From Clostridia bacterium (GTDB lineage: Bacteria > Bacillota > Clostridia > Christensenellales > Borkfalkiaceae): a stretch of DNA of 7,897 nt. A model generated the notes under the pieces. The model had not been told where the DNA came from. It saw only the letters and a list, made by a program, of their open reading frames with translations, and did not search any database. This document shows positions 1 through 6,282 of this stretch, in pieces. Positions within the stretch are counted from its first letter, which is position 1. Each line of letters opens with the position of its first letter. Location: NCBI GenBank assembly GCA_017620875.1, contig JAGAUH010000059.1, positions 1-7,897 on the forward strand. Reading direction: 5' to 3'. The translations under genes and the position numbers were made by a program.

Positions 1-113
1 AAACTTATTCCCACTATATTTGCTATTTCTTTTTTATCAACGTTTGCATTTAAAAGAGTTTCTATTTGTTGCCTTTTATAATACGTTAAATTTTTAGTTC
101 CTTGTTTTCTCAT
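1..113 (-). CDS. Partial helix-turn-helix protein, IS30-transposase-like N-terminus
   Basis: The gene starts at an ATG at 113 and runs off the left edge after 37 codons. The visible part begins MRKQGTKNLTYYKRQQ and continues with an IETLL..NVDKKEIANIVGIS pattern, a basic start followed by a helix-turn-helix. This resembles the N-terminal HTH that binds DNA in IS30-family transposases (KxLTxxxRxxIexLL...EIAxxlGxS). A GGTGG ribosome-binding sequence lies 4 nt before the ATG, and a perfect consensus promoter ends about 30 bases upstream. IS30-like transposases are known in spiroplasma phage SpV1 and in other inoviruses, where they may mediate integration, so an integration role is plausible. The catalytic DDE domain is outside the window. 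A plain HTH regulator cannot be excluded. Confidence 0.6.
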   Translation of the reverse strand, partial: MRKQGTKNLTYYKRQQIETLLNANVDKKEIANIVGIS

Positions 114-143
114 TATTCCACCATTTTTATTTTTTGATTTACC

Positions 144-172
144 ATTATATAAAAATTAGAATGTATTGTCAA
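144..172 (-). promoter_or_regulatory. Perfect sigma-A consensus promoter for the left-edge HTH gene
   Basis: On the minus strand TTGACA (172-167) is followed by exactly 17 nt and then TATAAT (149-144). The expected start of transcription is near 137, giving a leader of roughly 24 nt before the ATG at 113. Both hexamers match consensus at every base, so this should be a strong promoter unless repressed. No operator-like inverted repeat overlaps it. Confidence 0.85.
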
Positions 173-218
173 ACAAAAACTTATAACTTAATTAAAAAAT
201 ATATTTGAGCATATGAAA

Positions 219-253
219 AGCCGAAAAAAACGCAGGCTTTATTTTTTTCGGCT
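219..253. terminator. 12-bp perfect hairpin, probable (bidirectional) terminator
   Basis: AGCCGAAAAAAA (219-230) and TTTTTTTCGGCT (242-253) are perfect reverse complements around an 11-nt loop. The arms themselves carry A7 and T7 tracts. Read on the minus strand the hairpin is followed by TTTTC, read on the plus strand by ATTCTTT. It could stop leftward transcription from the virion block before the left-edge promoter, and could stop rightward transcription as well. The short T tails make it a moderate call. Confidence 0.6.
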
Positions 254-284
254 ATTCTTTATTAAAAAGTACATTAAAAACATT

Positions 285-296
285 TTCCGCCTAACG
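285..296. repeat. Copy 1 of TTCCGCCYAACG repeat
   Basis: TTCCGCCTAACG here matches TTCCGCCCAACG at 5085-5096 in 11 of 12 bases. Seven of the positions are G or C in very A+T-rich DNA, so a chance match is less likely than for typical 12-mers of this window. Both copies are non-coding, one in the region after the virion genes and one directly after the rep stop codon. Confidence 0.5.
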
Positions 297-473
297 GCTA
301 AATTAACTAGTTGCTAGTTCTTTAAATTAAGACTAACGCATACCTTATAGAGTGAGTTGCTTTTTTCTCTTGTAATAAATTATTTTTATTAAAGAGAATA
401 TTTCCACTCAATTTAAAACTATTATATTTTTTTCCCTTTTATCCGTGCCAAAGCGACGGATGGCGCTTGTGTT

Positions 474-498
474 AAAAGGCAAGAACTTCTTGCCTTTT
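474..498 (-). terminator. Intrinsic terminator of the virion operon
   Basis: AAAAGGCAAGAA (474-485), one central base, then TTCTTGCCTTTT (487-498): a perfect 12-bp inverted repeat. It begins 11 bases beyond the stop codon of the 469-aa gene. In the minus-strand RNA the GGCAAGAA...TTCTTGCC stem ends in UUUU, a short but normal tail. The loop would have to open one or two pairs. Position right after the last gene of the block supports the call. Confidence 0.75.
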
Positions 499-508
499 AT
501 AAGTTTAT

Positions 509-1918
509 CTATTCCTTTTTAAATATCTTTTTAAACAACGTAACAATTCCATTAAACACCCAGACAATACCTTTACCTATATAAGTAAATATTGCTGATA
601 TCAACTTTAAGAACCAAGGGCAATAAATTGCTAATACTACTATTAAAGCAATAACGACAATTATTACAATAATAGAAACTACTTTTTTATCAACCTTTGC
701 TTTAGTACCCAAACCTTCAGTACCTTTTCCACTTTGCTTTGTATCAACTGCACCCAAATCAAATAATTCTCCGTTAGTTTGATATTTTAATCTTAATACT
801 GATACGTCTGTTATATTTTCTTGCAAGCATTCAGTTCTAAAAAGGTTATGCCTTGTAACACCTTTAAAATCGTAAAAATGAACTACGAATTGTTTATTCT
901 CAAGTTTTGCTTTACCTTCAGCATCTATTTCATAGGCTTGAGTAAAAGGCAAAAATTCAAAATCCATAAACTTTCTATTATTAAACCCTGCAACAAATTC
1001 CTTTCCAGTTTGAATAGTGTTCCAACTAAAAGTTTCTAAAAACCATTTTTTTGAGTGATTCCTTTTCTTTTCTGGAACAACAACCTTTCTTTGTTCTTTA
1101 ATATTATTATCCCATTTAATACTACCATTATGCCCTGATAGAGTATCGCAAGCGTAAACGTAGTTTTGAGTATTAAAAACAACTTCTACCTCTAATAAAT
1201 CCTCAATAACAACGTCAGTATTAAATGCTATGTAACAAGTATCAATAAAACTAACATTACTCTCAATAATTAAACCAGCAGTTAGCAAAAAAGTCCAAGC
1301 GTCAACACTATAATCTTCAAAATATCTTAAAGTTCCACATATTTTATCTTTAATTTCTACAACTTTAATATCTTGATACGAATAGTATTTATTACTACCA
1401 ACGTTGTTAACGTAGAATTTTCTTCCTACAGAATAAGATTTTTCAGTAATTATTTGATTACCAGTTTCACCATCTAAATTTGCATCAAAAAATCTATAAA
1501 TGGATATTATATCGTAATAATAAGTATCAGCATTAGAAATTTTATCAATTTTAACTTTGTATTTAAAAAATACACCATCACTAGAAATAAGCAATAATTT
1601 ATAATTGTTAATTACACTTGTAAAGGAATTATCGCCATACTGCAAATTTAACGAACTACAAAGGGTATTAGGGTTAGGTTGGAACGTGTAAACGTATAAC
1701 TCATCTAAAGTGTTTTCTGCAATAGTTATTAGGGAAATACTTGTATCTTCTAAATTTTCCTTATAATCATCTTTATTAAACGTGCTATCTCTCTCTAAAT
1801 CCTCTAATACCGAAGTTAACTCAATATTAGAAACCTCTTCCGCATACACGGAAGAAGTTATATTAGTACAGATAAAAAAATTACACAGCACAAGTAATAA
1901 TAGTAATAATTTTTTCAT
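509..1918 (-). CDS. Secreted, C-terminally anchored protein; candidate pIII-like adsorption protein
   Basis: 469 aa. Residues 1-26 form a clear Sec signal peptide (MKK, a leucine-rich core, then a likely cut after VYA). A long, mostly beta-type polar region of about 380 residues follows. Near residues 413-432 is an Ile/Val-rich membrane segment, followed by a second amphipathic hydrophobic stretch and a lysine-rich end (KKIFKKE). Signal peptide, large exposed domain and C-terminal anchor is the architecture of filamentous-phage pIII, which binds the host receptor and releases virions. I see no sequence match to a named family, so the role comes from architecture and position as last gene of the Zot block. 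The start is set by AAGGTGG just upstream. Stop is TAG, and a terminator follows. The second hydrophobic C-terminal segment is unusual. Confidence 0.7.
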   Translation of the reverse strand: MKKLLLLLLVLCNFFICTNITSSVYAEEVSNIELTSVLEDLERDSTFNKDDYKENLEDTSISLITIAENTLDELYVYTFQPNPNTLCSSLNLQYGDNSFTSVINNYKLLLISSDGVFFKYKVKIDKISNADTYYYDIISIYRFFDANLDGETGNQIITEKSYSVGRKFYVNNVGSNKYYSYQDIKVVEIKDKICGTLRYFEDYSVDAWTFLLTAGLIIESNVSFIDTCYIAFNTDVVIEDLLEVEVVFNTQNYVYACDTLSGHNGSIKWDNNIKEQRKVVVPEKKRNHSKKWFLETFSWNTIQTGKEFVAGFNNRKFMDFEFLPFTQAYEIDAEGKAKLENKQFVVHFYDFKGVTRHNLFRTECLQENITDVSVLRLKYQTNGELFDLGAVDTKQSGKGTEGLGTKAKVDKKVVSIIVIIVVIALIVVLAIYCPWFLKLISAIFTYIGKGIVWVFNGIVTLFKKIFKKE

Positions 1919-1932
1919 AAGCCACCTTAATT

Positions 1933-2628
1933 TTAATCTATATATACAATTTCTAATGGTATTATAGTAACTTTTAAATTATCCCCAGTTATTTCTATCT
2001 CGATTTTAGCAGAAAATCCGCTTGCTATAGAACTATCAAAATTTTCTAAATCAACGTTATTTACACTATTATCAAAATTTAAATCTAAAGTAAAATCATC
2101 TAAAAATAAATTTCTTGAGTCTTTTGTTATAGTAGACTCTCCATTTTTTTCTACTAGATAAACATTAACTTCCGTTAATTTGTCTTTACGAAAAGTATAT
2201 CCGTTATCTTTTATATTTTGATAGAAATCTAAATTTAAATATCCAGTAGGGTCAAAATTAAATACGTATGATGCATCAATATCATTAGAATAAGAGTCCA
2301 TTAAATAAAACGACTCTTGTAATTCTGGCACGTCATAACGAATAGAAATGGTATAATAAGTACGTTGATAGGTTTTTTTAACGGAACTATCTTCAGTAGA
2401 GGAGTTAGAAGAATTTAAATCACTATTAGTTGAACTATTAGAATTGTTTTCACTATTAGAATTTTTATCTTCACCAAAATAATCTTTAAAACCTTCTTTA
2501 ATTTCTATAAAAGAGTCTTTAACTAAATTGTAGGCTTTAGGACAACACTTTTTAAATGCTATAAATCCACCAAATATTGCTCCTACAAAAATTAAAAAAC
2601 TCAATGAATAAACTAAAAACTTTTTCAT
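1933..2628 (-). CDS. Membrane-anchored protein with Ser/Asn-rich linker, probable virion protein
   Basis: 231 aa. Residues 5-25 are an uncleaved-looking membrane segment with GxxxGG spacing, followed by FKKCCP (two adjacent cysteines). A charged stretch leads to a linker at about residues 56-82 made almost only of N, S, T, D and E. The remaining 150 residues are polar and beta-like and end in alternating hydrophobics (VTIIPLEIVYID). The linker could play the part of the glycine-rich linkers of M13 pIII, separating an anchor from an exposed domain. AAGAGG lies just before the ATG; 12 nt separate it from the upstream gene and 14 nt from the next. Overall layout resembles its upstream neighbour (2641-3360). 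Family not recognised; minor coat or assembly protein is the best guess. Confidence 0.65.
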   Translation of the reverse strand: MKKFLVYSLSFLIFVGAIFGGFIAFKKCCPKAYNLVKDSFIEIKEGFKDYFGEDKNSNSENNSNSSTNSDLNSSNSSTEDSSVKKTYQRTYYTISIRYDVPELQESFYLMDSYSNDIDASYVFNFDPTGYLNLDFYQNIKDNGYTFRKDKLTEVNVYLVEKNGESTITKDSRNLFLDDFTLDLNFDNSVNNVDLENFDSSIASGFSAKIEIEITGDNLKVTIIPLEIVYID

Positions 2629-2640
2629 AAAACCTCTTAA

Positions 2641-3360
2641 TTATGGAACAATTGTATATAAGATATCTAAATTTATAGTAATTTCTTTAGTATAATAATC
2701 AACAGATTTTTCTGTGTTTCTTATCTTAAAACAATAAGAAAAATCTTCAGTTATATCTTCAATAGTCCTAACATATGTTAATTCGTCCCAAGTATCCAAA
2801 TCAACGTCATTTTCTGCAGTTTGATTTAAAATATAATTAAAATTGATAGTATATCTTTCGGGACATTCAAGATCTGAATATATTTCAGTCGACATACGAC
2901 AAGAACACTCTTCTATTGCATCTAAAGTTTTAAAAGTATAAGTACAACCAGTGTAAAATTCATTTATTAAACATTCATTAGGATTTAAAAGTTTCTTAAA
3001 AGTTTCAGCATCACAATAAATAAATGTTGCTGTATCAGTAATATCAACTTCTTGTCCATTATAACTATAAACAAAAGAAGTAAGTTCTTCTTTTATATCT
3101 ATTTCTAAACCTTTATACTTATTAAGTTCGTTTTGTAAGTTGATATTATTGATTTTCTCCAAGTTATAAAGTTCCTCATAGTTAACTACCTCTTGTTCTG
3201 GTAAATCTACGTCTTCGTTGGTTTCTTCTTTGGTATCTTTATCAAACCAAGATACTACGGTATCTTTAATATCGTGGCGGTATTTAATACCAAATCCGAT
3301 TCCAGTTGCAACACCAAATCCTAGTATTGATGCAAGTAAAATTGCTAAAAAGTTTTTCAT
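2641..3360 (-). CDS. Membrane-anchored, cysteine-rich protein, probable virion or assembly protein
   Basis: 239 aa. Residues 4-24 form a glycine-rich membrane segment (GFGVATGIGFG) followed by basic residues, so the C-terminus should be outside the cell. Residues about 58-85 are predicted coiled coil (EELYNLEKINN...LQNELNKY). The rest is polar and beta-like and carries about seven cysteines, unusual for an A+T-rich phage and possibly forming disulfides. It ends in alternating hydrophobics (ITINLDILYTIVP), much like the next gene. AAGGAG sits 8 nt before the ATG and overlaps the end of the previous gene, only 3 nt away. Family not recognised; the Gly-motif anchor is reminiscent of inovirus coat proteins but the protein is far too long for a major coat. 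Confidence 0.65.
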   Translation of the reverse strand: MKNFLAILLASILGFGVATGIGFGIKYRHDIKDTVVSWFDKDTKEETNEDVDLPEQEVVNYEELYNLEKINNINLQNELNKYKGLEIDIKEELTSFVYSYNGQEVDITDTATFIYCDAETFKKLLNPNECLINEFYTGCTYTFKTLDAIEECSCRMSTEIYSDLECPERYTINFNYILNQTAENDVDLDTWDELTYVRTIEDITEDFSYCFKIRNTEKSVDYYTKEITINLDILYTIVP

Positions 3361-3363
3361 TTT

Positions 3364-3690
3364 TTATTCTCCTTTTTTAACGTCTAAAAGACGATATTTT
3401 TCTTTTAATTGTTTTTTAAAATTTTTATCTCTTATCTTAACTAACTTGTTTACTTCTTTAAACTTTTTCTTTAAACTTTTAAAAATATACATACGTATAT
3501 AATCGTTAAACTTTTCAGGAACAAATTGACCGGTATTTAACGTTTGCCTAAACGTGTTGTAAAACTCTTGTAACGTAACACCTATATAAGTGTTTTTAAC
3601 AAAGTTTATATCTAGGCTATCTAATAAGTTTTTATAATCTTGCTCCATTTGTTGTTGCATTTCTAATTCTTTTTGTTCTTCTAACGTCAT
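3364..3690 (-). CDS. Small charged cytoplasmic protein downstream of Zot, unknown
   Basis: 108 aa, no signal peptide or membrane segment. Residues 1-20 are rich in E, Q and M and likely helical. The C-terminal 40 residues are very lysine rich (KSLKKKFKEVNKLVK...KKQLKEKYR), suggesting nucleic-acid binding or contact with acidic lipid. The start overlaps the Zot stop in ATGA, so translation is probably coupled; TAGGAG also lies 9 nt before the ATG. In M13 the gene I product is accompanied by a short partner (pXI), and a small Zot partner in virion assembly is possible, but the protein shows no similarity I recognise. Confidence 0.6.
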   Translation of the reverse strand: MTLEEQKELEMQQQMEQDYKNLLDSLDINFVKNTYIGVTLQEFYNTFRQTLNTGQFVPEKFNDYIRMYIFKSLKKKFKEVNKLVKIRDKNFKKQLKEKYRLLDVKKGE

Positions 3691-4499
3691 AAATTACTAC
3701 TCCTACGAGAATAAAATCCGTCTGGTACGTTGATTTCGTATTTTTGATATTCTTTAAATCCTGCAAGTGATTTTTCTAAAGGTTTGCTATATTCTAAATC
3801 AAAATCACCGGCAAATAGTTTTTTATAAAATCTAGGCTTTTCGGCTTGAGAATCGTACAAATCAAACACGTTATAATCTGCAACAAACTTTTGTGTAACG
3901 TAAGTATCTTTGGCTTGTCCACCAGAGTTAACGTATTTTTCGTATTTCTTCATATTTTCAAAATATCTAGTCTTCCAAACTAAACCGACAATTCTACCTT
4001 GCCTATCCGTTTTTATTTTTAAATCTACTACTTCTAGGAAAGAACAAAAAAACCTGACGTTAACGTCAATTAAGTCTGGTCTTTGGCACTCTAAAAATAT
4101 TGTTAGATTATTGTGACGGTGCTTTTCGTAAAAACGACTTTGCCAGTCGGGATAATAAGCACTCATACGTGAGTTAAAATATTCTTGTGCTTCACTTATG
4201 CCTATTACTTCAAAAGGTAACGTAGAGTGTACCGGAACTTTAACGTTTTCAAACCCTAACTTAAACGGATTTATTATTCTATTATGCCTATCACTATAAC
4301 CAAACTTTTTAAAAGTTATAGGATAATTACTTGCTACACAATGCTCTGGAATAGTTAAGTTAAAACCTGTAGAATTTAACAACTGTATTTCGTTTTGCAT
4401 TTGTGATATATAATCAAAATCAAATATGTATTGATTTAATAGGTGCGTAAGTAGTGCAGTTTTTCCTGCTCCCGGCACTCCAAAAATTATTGTAACCAT
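3687..4499 (-). CDS. zot: Zot/pI-like morphogenesis ATPase
   Basis: 270 aa. The N-terminus carries a Walker A loop, GVPGAGKT at residues 7-14. Residues 97-110 (EVIGISEAQEYFNSR) sit at the Walker B position, followed by the DWQSRFYEKHRHNN region and CQRPDLIDVNVR (138-149), both characteristic of the Zot family. Zot/pI proteins are inner-membrane ATPases that drive extrusion of filamentous virions. Two features differ. The usual Walker B aspartate is a serine (S102-E103), and there is no membrane segment in the C-terminal part, so the protein must associate with the membrane through a partner or belong to a shortened Gram-positive form. The start overlaps the previous stop by one base (TAATG); the stop, TGA, overlaps the next ATG. 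It is the only TGA stop among these genes. Confidence 0.9.
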   Translation of the reverse strand: MVTIIFGVPGAGKTALLTHLLNQYIFDFDYISQMQNEIQLLNSTGFNLTIPEHCVASNYPITFKKFGYSDRHNRIINPFKLGFENVKVPVHSTLPFEVIGISEAQEYFNSRMSAYYPDWQSRFYEKHRHNNLTIFLECQRPDLIDVNVRFFCSFLEVVDLKIKTDRQGRIVGLVWKTRYFENMKKYEKYVNSGGQAKDTYVTQKFVADYNVFDLYDSQAEKPRFYKKLFAGDFDLEYSKPLEKSLAGFKEYQKYEINVPDGFYSRRSSNL

Positions 4500-4873
4500 T
4501 ACGGTTTAACACCTTTACCTTTTTGAGATTTTGCTAGATTTTGTAATGCTAATTGATTTGCGGCTTTATCCGTTCTTACTAGATAGGCAACGGTATTTTT
4601 ATTCCTTTTACCTTTTTTATCAAAAAAATGATTAATAATTTCATTTTTTGTACGTTGTGGTAAAGCACATACGTCTTCAACATAACTAGTTTTTTTGTTA
4701 GGTTTATTTGCTTTTAAAACAAAGTTAGAAAAAGCAGATTCTACTTTACCTAAAACGATAACACCCGGTCTTATACTAAAAGTATTATTTTTATTCTGTA
4801 CCCATACATAGTTTGACGGGACAACTGTTACTCCAGATAAAGTTTTAAAATTTTTTGAATAAATACTTGACAT
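4499..4873 (-). CDS. Basic protein encoded just upstream of zot, unknown
   Basis: 124 aa, no signal peptide or membrane segment. The first 60 residues are beta-like (SGVTVVPSNYVWVQ, then SIRPGVIVLGKV). Lysine- and asparagine-rich segments follow, and the end is basic (AKSQKGKGVKP). This fits a nucleic-acid-binding protein, for example a ssDNA-binding protein that coats the virion strand, but that is inference and I recognise no family. AAAGGAG lies 9 nt before the ATG. It opens the Zot block and its stop overlaps the zot start by one base. Its first codons and ribosome-binding site lie inside the promoter of a rightward RNA (4867-4895), so polymerases on the two strands would compete here. 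Confidence 0.65.
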   Translation of the reverse strand: MSSIYSKNFKTLSGVTVVPSNYVWVQNKNNTFSIRPGVIVLGKVESAFSNFVLKANKPNKKTSYVEDVCALPQRTKNEIINHFFDKKGKRNKNTVAYLVRTDKAANQLALQNLAKSQKGKGVKP

Positions 4874-4895
4874 TTTATAATACTCCTTTTATAAT
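4867..4895 (+). promoter_or_regulatory. Perfect sigma-A consensus promoter on the plus strand
   Basis: TTGACA (4867-4872), a spacer of exactly 17 nt, then TATAAT (4890-4895). It points right, opposite to every protein gene, and predicts a start near 4902. It lies over the start codon and ribosome-binding site of the 124-aa gene. Since consensus at every position is rare, and a matching terminator lies 95 bases further on, I take it as real. Confidence 0.85.
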
Positions 4896-4901
4896 TATAA
4901 T

Positions 4902-5023
4902 TGCCATTCAGCCCTACATGGGGAAGCAACTGCAAAAGCGAGTTGACAGGGAAGAACACTGGCTTGAAAGAGGTAGACTCCCAAACTTAATCGTCTAGAT
5001 TTATCTAGGCGATTATTTTTTTT
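4902..5023 (+). ncRNA. Structured small RNA opposite the rep/virion-block junction
   Basis: A unit of about 122 nt bounded by a perfect promoter and an intrinsic terminator. The body (4903-4983) is about 52% G+C, far above its surroundings, as expected for a folded RNA. A consistent fold pairs GCCA (4903-4906) with UGGC (4960-4963), CCCU (4912-4915) with AGGG (4948-4951), and CAACUGC (4927-4933) with GCGAGUUG (4938-4945) around an AAAA loop. GGGG (4920-4923) could also pair with CCC (4980-4982) as a pseudoknot. It is antisense to any message reading from rep into the zot block. Possible roles are antisense control of late genes, or a primer/single-strand origin for copying the virion strand. 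I do not recognise the family. A 26-codon frame (4918-4998) lies inside but has no ribosome-binding site. Confidence 0.7.
4989..5023 (+). terminator. Intrinsic terminator of the plus-strand RNA
   Basis: AATCGTCTAG (4989-4998) pairs with CTAGGCGATT (5005-5014) around a six-base loop, with one U-G wobble, and is followed by A and eight Ts (5016-5023). On the plus-strand RNA the stem is unbroken; on the minus strand the wobble becomes a C/A mismatch and no T run follows. The asymmetry shows that it works rightward. Confidence 0.85.
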
Positions 5024-5029
5024 AGGAAA

Positions 5030-5097
5030 GGGCGGTTTCCTTATAAGGTAAACAAAACAGAAAAAAAAGACAATATACGGAACGTTCCGCCCAACGT
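5030..5097. repeat. Inverted repeats after rep
   Basis: GGGCGG (5030-5035) and CCGCCC (5087-5092) are reverse complements 51 bases apart. Between and around them are GGAAA-GGGCGG-TTTCC (5025-5040) and the perfect palindrome GGAACGTTCC (5079-5088). The right arm contains the second copy of TTCCGCCYAACG (5085-5096), which ends just beyond the rep stop codon. The rest is A+T rich. An origin-proximal or protein-binding role is possible but not shown. Confidence 0.4.
5085..5096. repeat. Copy 2 of TTCCGCCYAACG repeat
   Basis: TTCCGCCCAACG, one base different from the copy at 285-296, in the same orientation and 4800 bases away. It ends one base before the rep stop codon. Together the copies bracket the whole zot/virion block. 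Confidence 0.5.
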
Positions 5098-6282
5098 TTA
5101 TTTCTTTTTAACTTCGGTAAACACTTCTTTTAAAATAGAATTTCGACTAATAAAAGTAAACGCACCAGAAGACGCATCTTCTTTTACTTGTTTAATAGTG
5201 TTATATTCTTCTTTATATTCTTCTACCTTGCCAAGTTCTTTTAACTTTGCAAAGTAATAATTGTCCGTTTGTTTGTTTATAATATCGTCAAGTTCTTCGT
5301 CTTTAATTTGTTTAATCTTTCCATAAGTCTGCAGAACCCTAGTTCCTTTTAGTGCAAAATACAATTCTTTAAATATTTCGTAGTTATTAGCAATTTGTTT
5401 AAAATTGCTTTTTAACGTATATTTAAATACTTCTTTAAAGTTTTTGTCTTCTACACCAGATATTTTATCCATAATAACGGAATATCCGTCAGAGTTAATA
5501 TTGTTAACGTCTTCGTAGTCACCTATAAATTTTTTAACAACTTCTAAATTCTCTACGTTAAACTTGTTTACTTCTATATCGTTATAAACTAGATACCAAA
5601 CACGTTGCAGTAATATTTCAAACTCATTAAATAATCTATATCCGTTGGCTTTGCTACTGCTAAATGTATTTTTTATAGTTTTATCAAAGAGTAGGTTCTT
5701 TTTAAATAGAAATAAACAATGGAAATGTGGGTGATATTCTTTTTTGTTGTTTATAGTTATCTCTAAACTTTTTATACCACCACCAAAACCGTATTTTTTA
5801 AAGTCTATCCCTGCAACCTTTCTATTTCCGTTTAAATATCCTGCAATATAACCAAATTTATCATACATTTTATCTAACGCAGTTTTTAAACTTCCAAATT
5901 TAGGGTTTTTTATAGTAAAAACAACGTGATAAATGTCATAGTCTTTTTCCTGTTCTTTTAATAACGGTGTATAAACGGTATATCTTTTTATAGATAATTT
6001 GTTTTGGCATTGACTACAAAATTTATCGTGGCAAAAACTAACCGATTTAACGTCTTTTGTTTTTTGAATTTCGTATTCGTTTATTTTCCAAAATTTTATA
6101 CAGTTTACTATTCTACTAGATTTGCTTTCAAAATCACCTTTTAAAACTTGATTATAACTATATTCTTCCGATAACGTTTTATAGTGTTCGGATATAACGT
6201 TGTTGTTTTTTACTTTCCGCCATAAGTCGATAAGTTTTCTATTTGGTATTTTAATATTTTTTAAATCTTTCTCTAACACCAT
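5098..6282 (-). CDS. rep: Rolling-circle replication initiator, Rep_1 (pC194/pUB110) HUH family
   Basis: 394 aa. Motifs appear in the order known for pC194-type initiators. A CxxxxCxxC cluster (C84, C89, C92, in SFCHDKFCSQC) comes first. The metal-binding HUH motif HPHFH is at 184-188. EVFKYTLK at 284-291 places E284 and Y288 in the E-x3-Y spacing of pC194, where the tyrosine nicks DNA and the glutamate helps release it. The GTRVLQTYGKIK stretch (313-324) matches the family's conserved C-terminal block. The protein nicks the double-strand origin and leads rolling-circle synthesis of the virion strand. The ATG is preceded by GGGGG only 3 nt away, a poor ribosome-binding site that would keep Rep scarce. 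A long structured leader lies upstream. Length is near the upper range of the family. Confidence 0.92.
   Translation of the reverse strand: MVLEKDLKNIKIPNRKLIDLWRKVKNNNVISEHYKTLSEEYSYNQVLKGDFESKSSRIVNCIKFWKINEYEIQKTKDVKSVSFCHDKFCSQCQNKLSIKRYTVYTPLLKEQEKDYDIYHVVFTIKNPKFGSLKTALDKMYDKFGYIAGYLNGNRKVAGIDFKKYGFGGGIKSLEITINNKKEYHPHFHCLFLFKKNLLFDKTIKNTFSSSKANGYRLFNEFEILLQRVWYLVYNDIEVNKFNVENLEVVKKFIGDYEDVNNINSDGYSVIMDKISGVEDKNFKEVFKYTLKSNFKQIANNYEIFKELYFALKGTRVLQTYGKIKQIKDEELDDIINKQTDNYYFAKLKELGKVEEYKEEYNTIKQVKEDASSGAFTFISRNSILKEVFTEVKKK

Larger units (their letters stand above)
254..508. other. Non-coding hairpin-rich region, candidate phage intergenic region (origin/packaging)
   Basis: No supportable gene lies between the left-edge promoter and the 469-aa gene. 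The stretch holds several inverted repeats: a perfect 12-bp one at 474-498 (listed separately), ATCCGT/ACGGAT at 441-446/456-461, an A+T-rich hairpin at about 366-397 (CTCTT...AAGAG on the minus strand), and AACTAG-TTG-CTAGTT at 305-319. A 12-base sequence almost repeated next to rep lies at 285-296. In M13-type phages the intergenic region after the last virion gene carries both origins and the packaging hairpin, so position and structure suggest the same here. That role is inferred; no nick site is identified. Confidence 0.45.

Noticed and set aside
380..395. CTTTAATA on the minus strand, similar to the M13 gpII nick site
   Set aside because: The initiator here is of the Rep_1 type, not gpII, and such an A+T-rich 8-mer is expected by chance.
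254..508. XerCD dif-like attachment site
   Set aside because: No convincing 11-6-11 arrangement of Xer-binding arms could be found here or in the other gaps.
821..1039. Plus-strand frame opposite the 469-aa gene
   Set aside because: Lies entirely within a signal-peptide-bearing gene on the other strand; no ribosome-binding site. The frames at 1782-1967, 3218-3502 and 3910-4116 were rejected for the same kind of reason.
4902..5097. Known single-strand origin of ssoA type
   Set aside because: The conserved TAGCGT (CS-6) box is absent on both strands in this gap; a new origin type remains possible.
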